Source: Planctomycetia bacterium
GTDB lineage: Bacteria > Planctomycetota > Planctomycetia > Pirellulales > UBA1268
Reading direction: 5' to 3'
Length of the DNA stretch: 18,384 nucleotides
NCBI GenBank assembly: GCA_009926295.1
Contig: RFPF01000030.1
Location: 1-18,384 of the forward strand
The first letter of the stretch is position 1. Each line of letters begins with the position of its first letter. The notes beneath the pieces were generated by a model. It was not told the origin of the DNA. It searched no databases and saw only the letters and a program-made list of their open reading frames with translations. Shown in pieces: positions 13,667-18,384 of the stretch. The position numbers were made by a program, and so were the translations under genes.

Positions 13667-14719
13667 GTGTCGGTTCCCGAAAAACGCGCGCTCATCACCG
13701 GGATCACCGGCCAGGACGGCTCCTACCTCGCCGAGTTTCTGCTCGACAAGGGCTACGAGGTGCACGGGGTCGTGCGGCGTTCGAGTACCTTCGGCACGCA
13801 GCGGATCGAGCACCTCTACCGTGACATCCACGAAGTGCACCGCCCGCTCGTGCTGCATCACGGCGACATGGCCGACGGCAACGGCCTCGCCCGTCTGATC
13901 CGCGAGATTCGTCCGACGGAGGTCTACAACCTCGCCGCCCAGAGCCACGTGCGCGTGAGCTTCGACCAGCCCGCCTACACCGCCGACGTCACGGCCGTGG
14001 GGACGCTGCGGCTGCTGGAGGCGATTCGCGACTTCCAGGACGCCGCGGGCGAGCAGATCCGTTTCTATCAGGCGTCGAGCTCGGAAATGTTCGGCAAGGT
14101 CGTCGAGACGCCCCAGCGTGAGACGACGCCGTTCTATCCACGGAGTCCGTACGGCGTGGCGAAGGTCTACGCCCATTGGATCACGGTGAATTATCGCGAG
14201 AGCTACGGCCTCCACGGATCCTGTGGCATCCTCTTCAACCACGAGAGCCCGCGCCGCGGCGAGACGTTCGTCACCCGCAAGATCACGCGGGCGGCCACCC
14301 GCATCAAACTCGGGCTCCAGAAGAAGCTCTACCTCGGCAACCTCGATGCCCGCCGCGACTGGGGTTTTGCGGGCGACTATGTCGAGGCGATGTGGATGAT
14401 GCTCCAGCAGGAGGAGCCCGACGACTACGTCATCTCGACCGACGAGACGCATTCCGTCCGCGAGTTCTGCGAGCAGGTCTTCGGCCGCCTCGGTCTCGAC
14501 TATCGAGATTTCGTGGCGATCGATCCTCGCTATTTCCGTCCGGCCGAGGTCGAATTGCTTCTCGGCTGCTCGCAGAAGGCGCGCAGTGCGCTCGGGTGGC
14601 GGCCCCGGGTCTCGTTCGAGGAACTGGTGGCACTGATGGTGGATTCCGATCTCGACCTGGCCCGCAAGGAGCAGGTGCTCTTGGCGGCCGGCCACGATGC
14701 GGCCGTGCCCAATCGCTAG
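13667..14719 (+). CDS. gmd: GDP-mannose 4,6-dehydratase
   Basis: The enzyme converts GDP-D-mannose to GDP-4-keto-6-deoxy-D-mannose, the first step to GDP-L-fucose and GDP-rhamnose. The 350-residue protein is an extended short-chain dehydrogenase with the NADP-binding loop TGITGQDGSYL (Gly12/15/18), RRSSTFGTQRIEHL, the catalytic SSSEMFG with Glu140, and the Tyr-Lys pair YGVAK (Tyr162, Lys166). LFNHESPRRGETFVTRKITR is the highly conserved Gmd signature, and RDWGFAGDYVEAMWMMLQ is also present. A GTG start at 13667 is chosen because GGAG lies 9 nt upstream and the protein then begins right before the first beta-strand. The next gene, fcl, starts 11 bp after the stop, completing the pathway. Confidence 0.97.
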   Translation: MSVPEKRALITGITGQDGSYLAEFLLDKGYEVHGVVRRSSTFGTQRIEHLYRDIHEVHRPLVLHHGDMADGNGLARLIREIRPTEVYNLAAQSHVRVSFDQPAYTADVTAVGTLRLLEAIRDFQDAAGEQIRFYQASSSEMFGKVVETPQRETTPFYPRSPYGVAKVYAHWITVNYRESYGLHGSCGILFNHESPRRGETFVTRKITRAATRIKLGLQKKLYLGNLDARRDWGFAGDYVEAMWMMLQQEEPDDYVISTDETHSVREFCEQVFGRLGLDYRDFVAIDPRYFRPAEVELLLGCSQKARSALGWRPRVSFEELVALMVDSDLDLARKEQVLLAAGHDAAVPNR

Positions 14720-14730
14720 GGTCTGCGCCG

Positions 14731-15687
14731 ATGACCGACCTCGCCCGCAAGAGAATCGTCGTCACGGGTGGGGCGGGATTTCTCGGTCGGGCCGTCTGCC
14801 GCGTGCTGCGGGCGCGGGGTGTCGCGGAAGACAGGCTCTTCGTGCCTCGCAAGGCGGAGTTCGACCTCACGACCGAGGCCGACGTCGCCCGGCTCTACGA
14901 CCATGCCCGTCCCGACATCGTGATCCATCTGGCTGCGGAAGTGGGCGGGATCGGCGCGAACATGGCCCAGCCGGGCCGCTTCTTCTATGCCAACATGGCG
15001 ATGGGCCTGCACCTCGTCGAGCACGCCCGGCGGCGGGGGCTGGAGAAGTTCGTCCACACCGGCACGGTGTGCGCCTATCCGAAGCATTGTCCCGTGCCAT
15101 TTCGCGAGGACGACCTCTGGAACGGCTATCCCGAGGAGACCAACGCACCCTACGGCGTGGCCAAGAAGGCGATCTTCGTGATGCTCGACGGCTACTGCCG
15201 ACAGTACGGGCTCGCGAGCGCCGTCGTCGTGCCCGTGAACCTCTACGGCCCCGGCGACAACTTCGATCCCGAGTCGAGCCACGTGATCCCGGCGCTCATC
15301 CGCAAGTGCGAGGAGGCCCGGGCGACCGGCGCCGCCGAGGTCGTCTGCTGGGGAACGGGCGCCGCGACCCGCGAGTTTCTCTACGTGGATGACGCCGCCG
15401 AGGGGATCGTGAAGGCGGCCGAGACGATGCACGAGCCCGTACCGATCAACCTCGGGGGTGGTGTCGAGATTCCGATCCGTGACCTCGTCGTGAAGATCGC
15501 GGCCGCGTGCGGCTACGGTGGTCGCATCGCCTGGGATGCGTCCAAGCCCGACGGTCAGCCCCGGCGAGGGCTGGATATCACGCGGGCCCGGACGCTCCTC
15601 GGCTGGGCGCCGCGGCAGGATTTCGACGCGGGCCTGGCCGCGACAGTGGAGTGGTGGCGTGCGCGGGACCGATCGCCGAACCGTTGA
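14731..15687 (+). CDS. fcl: GDP-L-fucose synthase (epimerase/reductase)
   Basis: The enzyme epimerises and reduces GDP-4-keto-6-deoxymannose to GDP-L-fucose with NADPH, using the product of gmd. The 318-residue protein shows the Rossmann loop VVTGGAGFLG (Gly13/16/19), HLAAEVGGIGANMA, TGTVCAYPK, the catalytic YGVAKK (Tyr141, Lys145), NLYGPGDNFDPESSHVIPAL and TREFLYVDDAAEG, all specific to this family. The residue matching the catalytic Ser of the E. coli enzyme is Thr112 here; Cys114 is kept. The ATG at 14731 has AGGG about 9 nt upstream. This is the last gene of the exosortase/polysaccharide block; its stop is 18 bp from the convergent helicase stop, so both transcripts must end in or across this gap. 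Confidence 0.96.
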   Translation: MTDLARKRIVVTGGAGFLGRAVCRVLRARGVAEDRLFVPRKAEFDLTTEADVARLYDHARPDIVIHLAAEVGGIGANMAQPGRFFYANMAMGLHLVEHARRRGLEKFVHTGTVCAYPKHCPVPFREDDLWNGYPEETNAPYGVAKKAIFVMLDGYCRQYGLASAVVVPVNLYGPGDNFDPESSHVIPALIRKCEEARATGAAEVVCWGTGAATREFLYVDDAAEGIVKAAETMHEPVPINLGGGVEIPIRDLVVKIAAACGYGGRIAWDASKPDGQPRRGLDITRARTLLGWAPRQDFDAGLAATVEWWRARDRSPNR

Positions 15688-15705
15688 TCCCGCCCCGTTC
15701 CGCGT

Positions 15706-18069
15706 CTACCCCAGCGGCTCGAGCGCGCCGTGGCCGAGGATGAATTTCCGCGTGCCGGCCGGCCCGTCGAAGACCACGGTGCCCACGGATCGTGGCCCGA
15801 CGCCGCTGATCCCGGAGAGGACGCCCTCGCCGTATTCCGCGTGTCGAACCCGCTGGCCGGCGGCGTAGGCGTGCCGCGGCTTCGGCAGGCCGCCGAGCCG
15901 CTCCGCGAGGCTGGCCGCCGTCTCGAGGGCCCGCTCGGGCGACGCTTTCCGGCGGCGCGGTGCCGCCGGTTCGGAGGCGGGAACATCCTGGGAGATGTCC
16001 TCCTCCGCAGGTCCGGTGCCGAGCTGTGAGGCCTCGTCGCTCCCGAGCCATCCGCGCCGTGCCGGATTCGCATCCTCACCGGACAGGATGTCGGCGCCGC
16101 CCGGCGGTGCTTCGACACCGGTGAGCACGGTCTCGGTGCCGGTCATCTCGGTGAGAAACACGCTCGGTGCCGAGATGCGCCGTGTGCCACGGTAGTCCCG
16201 GATCCTGGCGCAGCTGGCGTGCACCTCCTGCATTCCCCGGGTGATCCCCACGAACACGAGCCTCCGCTCCTCCTCGAGCTGGTCCGGATGGTCGAGGCTG
16301 CGTTCGTGCGGCAGGATGCCGTCCTCCATCGCCACGAGATAGACGACGGGAAACTCGAGCCCCTTGGCGGCATGGAACGTCATGAGCGCGACCCGCTCGC
16401 TGGCGGGATCCCAGACATCGGTGTCCGCGACGAGGGCCGTCGTTTCCAGGAAGGCGCCGAGGGCGTCGGCCGGGTCGCCGTCGCCGGAGGGCGGAGCGCC
16501 GGCGCGGCTCTCGTCGAGCTGCTGGGCGGCCGTGACGAGCTCCTCGACGTTCGCGACGCGGTCTTCGCCGGCCTCGTCGATGCCGTCGTCGGCGAGCCAC
16601 GCCCGGTAGCCGGTGCGGTCGAGCACCGCTTGGAGGAGCGGGGCCACGCGGTCCGCCGCCGATGCCTCCGCCGACAGATCGCGGTGGAGGCGGGCAAAAT
16701 CGCCCAGGGCCCGCGCGGCCCGCTTCGACAGCCCCGGGATGGCGGCCGCCCGGCCGGCGGCCTCCAGCCGGCCCAGGTGGTGGTCTTCGGCCCAGGCCGC
16801 GAGCAGGTCGAGCGACTGGCGTCCCACGCCGCGGGGCGGGACGTTGACGACGCGGAGGAACGCCTCGTCGTCGCGCGGGTTCCGGAGCAGCCGCAGCCAC
16901 GCGACCACGTCGCGAATCTCGCGACGCTTGAAGAATTCGAGGCCGCGCACGAGCTGGTAGGGAACGCCCCGGCCGCGCAGCGCCAGCTCGAGCGACCGGG
17001 AGAGGGCGTTGGTGCGGAACAGTATGCAATATTCGCGGGGTGAACGGCCCGCCGTGATCCCGCCGGCGATCTCGTCGGCGATGCGGTCGGCCTCCTCGTG
17101 GCTCGTCGAATCGAGCACGATGCGCACCCGCTCACCGGGGGCGGCGTCCGTGACGAGGTGCTTCGCTTTGCGCCGAGTGTTGTGGGCGATGAGCCGGTCG
17201 GCCGTGCCGAGGATGTTGGCCGTGCTGCGATAGTTCCGCTCGAGCTTCACGACGTGGGCCGTCGGGTAGTCGCGCTCGAATTCGAGGATGTTGCGGATGC
17301 TCGCCCCGCGCCAGCCATAGATCGCCTGGTCGGGGTCGCCCGTCACGGCGAGGTTCGGGTGGTCGATGGACAGCCCGCGCACGATGCAATACTGCGCGGC
17401 ATTGGTGTCCTGATACTCGTCGACGAGGATGTAGCGATGGCGGGCGTCGAGCTCCGCGCGGAGATCGGGATTGTCGGTCAGCAGCCGTGCCACGTGCACG
17501 AGCAGGTCGTCGAAGTCGACGGAGTTGGCGGCGAGGAGCAGTTCCTGGTAGACGGGCCACAGCGTGCGGGCCACCTCGTCGGCCGGCCGGCCCCAGCGCG
17601 GCTCGAACGTCTCGGGCGTGAGCAGGTCGTTTTTGGCCCGGCTGATGGTGCCGGCGAGGCGGTCGATCGGGGTGTGCGTGAGCGAGAGCCCGAGCTTGCG
17701 TGCTGCCCGCTTGAGGACGGCCGTTGCGTCATCGGGTTCGAGGATCGAGTAGTCGCTGGTCAGGCCCACCAGCCGGGCGTGCCGGCGGAGCAGGCGGGCG
17801 GCGAACCGGTGGAACGTGCCCATCTCGACCGCCTGGGGGCCGACCAGCTCGGCCACGCGCCGGCGCATCTCGTCGGCGGCCTTGTTCGTGAACGAGAGCG
17901 CCACGATCCGCCGGGCCGGGATGCCCTGTGAGATCAGGTGTGCGATGCGGTGGGTGACCACGCGGGTCTTGCCACTGCCCGGTCCGGCGAGCACCAGCAG
18001 GGGACCGTCCACGTGGGTGGCGGCCTGCCGTTGAGACTCGTTGAGTGCGGCGATCCCTGGGAGAGGCAC
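15706..18069 (-). CDS. pcrA: PcrA/UvrD-type superfamily 1 DNA helicase
   Basis: This ATP-dependent 3'-5' DNA helicase probably serves nucleotide excision repair and replication conflicts. The 787-residue protein carries all SF1A motifs: Q-motif LNESQRQAA, Walker A GPGSGKT with Lys34, SFTNKAADEM, motif II DEYQDTN at 217, motif III GDPDQAIYGWRGA from 244, motif IV RNYRS, motif V TFHAAKGLEFPVVYLV (Phe565) and motif VI FVGITRGMQEV. Motif VI reads TRG where TRA is usual. The C-terminus has a Tudor-like PcrA/UvrD tail (GQRVRHAEYGEGVLSGI...). The start is a GTG at 18069, immediately before the Q-motif; no good Shine-Dalgarno precedes it. The gene is convergent with fcl. Choosing between the names pcrA and uvrD is not possible from sequence alone. 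Confidence 0.93.
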   Translation of the reverse strand: MPLPGIAALNESQRQAATHVDGPLLVLAGPGSGKTRVVTHRIAHLISQGIPARRIVALSFTNKAADEMRRRVAELVGPQAVEMGTFHRFAARLLRRHARLVGLTSDYSILEPDDATAVLKRAARKLGLSLTHTPIDRLAGTISRAKNDLLTPETFEPRWGRPADEVARTLWPVYQELLLAANSVDFDDLLVHVARLLTDNPDLRAELDARHRYILVDEYQDTNAAQYCIVRGLSIDHPNLAVTGDPDQAIYGWRGASIRNILEFERDYPTAHVVKLERNYRSTANILGTADRLIAHNTRRKAKHLVTDAAPGERVRIVLDSTSHEEADRIADEIAGGITAGRSPREYCILFRTNALSRSLELALRGRGVPYQLVRGLEFFKRREIRDVVAWLRLLRNPRDDEAFLRVVNVPPRGVGRQSLDLLAAWAEDHHLGRLEAAGRAAAIPGLSKRAARALGDFARLHRDLSAEASAADRVAPLLQAVLDRTGYRAWLADDGIDEAGEDRVANVEELVTAAQQLDESRAGAPPSGDGDPADALGAFLETTALVADTDVWDPASERVALMTFHAAKGLEFPVVYLVAMEDGILPHERSLDHPDQLEEERRLVFVGITRGMQEVHASCARIRDYRGTRRISAPSVFLTEMTGTETVLTGVEAPPGGADILSGEDANPARRGWLGSDEASQLGTGPAEEDISQDVPASEPAAPRRRKASPERALETAASLAERLGGLPKPRHAYAAGQRVRHAEYGEGVLSGISGVGPRSVGTVVFDGPAGTRKFILGHGALEPLG

Positions 18070-18101
18070 GGCGAAGGTGCTAGCACGCCAGCAGGAAAAT
18101 A

Positions 18102-18135
18102 GTGGTCGAAATCATGTCGGTTCGATTATATTCCG
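18102..18135. promoter_or_regulatory. AT-rich divergent promoter region between the helicase and alpha-CTD-like genes
   Basis: ATTATATT at 18125-18132 is the most AT-rich stretch of the gap. Read on the minus strand it contains a perfect TATAAT (18125-18130), about 56 bp before the helicase start. Read on the plus strand it contains TATATT (18127-18132), about 100 bp before the alpha-CTD-like gene, with a weak -35 (TGGTCG, 18103-18108) 18 bp upstream. The minus-strand -35 is not convincing. Confidence 0.4.
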
Positions 18136-18229
18136 CGACCGCTCGGGCGGTCCGCCCAGGCCACCGTGCCGAGTTCGGCGCGCGTCGAACCATCATCAAG
18201 GATTTGAAACGTCAGGGAGGGAGTCCCAC

Positions 18230-18384
18230 ATGCCACGCGTACCCTACAAGAACCTCACCCAGTCGGACGAAATGGCCGAAAAGTTGGAGATGAGCACCGC
18301 CGAGATCGGCCTCTCCGTGCGGACGACGAACTGCCTCGAGGAGAAGGGCATCTTCACCGTGCACGACCTGCTCAACTGCACCCG
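18230..18384 (+). CDS. Stand-alone RNA polymerase alpha-subunit C-terminal-domain-like protein (truncated by window edge)
   Basis: The 51 visible codons start at an ATG preceded by GGGAGGGAG with a 6-nt spacer. After a short leader (MPRVPYKNLTQSDEMAEKLE), the sequence MSTAEIGLSVRTTNCLEEKG then IFTVHDLLNCT matches the alpha-CTD fold. In RpoA the same pattern, LSVRSxNCLKxxxIxTIxDL, binds UP-element DNA and regulators. The domain begins at about residue 20, so the alpha N-terminal assembly domain is absent; the protein is not RpoA itself. Similar free alpha-CTD-like proteins occur in planctomycetes as far as I recall. Its role may be to bind DNA or compete with RNA polymerase alpha, which is inference. 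The rest of the gene lies outside the window. Confidence 0.8.
   Translation, partial: MPRVPYKNLTQSDEMAEKLEMSTAEIGLSVRTTNCLEEKGIFTVHDLLNCT

Noticed and set aside
9407..15687. Possible PEP-CTERM substrate or glycan polymerase hidden in the polysaccharide block
   Set aside because: All space is filled by genes with assigned families, and none ends in a motif-helix-basic tail or has Wzy-like topology.
1..18384. CRISPR arrays, tRNA/rRNA genes, IS elements, integration sites or phage genes
   Set aside because: No repeated spacers, no tRNA-like cloverleaf ends, no transposase or integrase motifs and no long direct repeats were seen by eye; an automated scan (tRNAscan, repeat finder) would settle this.

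Overview
The window is a GC-rich bacterial chromosomal segment that fits Planctomycetota best (Pirellulales-like). This assignment is an inference from gene content: a stand-alone RNA polymerase alpha-CTD-like protein, an exosortase without any visible PEP-CTERM substrate, an HTH protein of a type I associate with planctomycetes, and several secreted proteins of unknown function. No rRNA, tRNA, CRISPR array, insertion sequence or phage gene is visible.

Left part (about 1-5480). On the minus strand lie a signal-peptide gene cut by the window edge and a secreted parvulin-type peptidyl-prolyl isomerase. Divergent to the isomerase is a GT-B glycosyltransferase. Next comes a minus-strand pair: a secreted protein with two SPOR-like modules, translationally coupled to the house-cleaning NTP pyrophosphatase RdgB. 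A small two-helix membrane protein follows on the plus strand. After it come a minus-strand HTH protein and, just downstream of that gene and in the same frame, a short hydrophobic ORF.

Middle part (5480-9400). A 368-bp divergent intergenic region carries a series of dyads. It is followed by a fusion of a YgfZ-type folate-binding domain with a Nudix hydrolase, a minus-strand polytopic protein of the lysylphosphatidylglycerol synthase/flippase transmembrane family, and a prepilin-peptidase-like protein. That last protein keeps its zinc cysteines but has lost the GxGD catalytic motif.

Right part (9400-15690). Six co-directional genes make up an exopolysaccharide/exosortase block when the peptidase-like gene is counted: peptidase-like gene, exosortase, Wzz-type chain-length determinant fused to a BY-kinase, EpsI-family exosortase partner, GDP-mannose 4,6-dehydratase and GDP-L-fucose synthase. 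Together these suggest synthesis of GDP-fucose, length control of a fucose-containing exported polymer, and processing of surface proteins whose genes lie elsewhere. The block ends against a convergent PcrA/UvrD-type helicase. An AT-rich divergent promoter region then separates the helicase from the start of the alpha-CTD-like gene, which runs off the right edge.

Three pairs of convergent genes overlap at their 3' ends (68, 84 and 31 bp), which shows how tightly the segment is packed.
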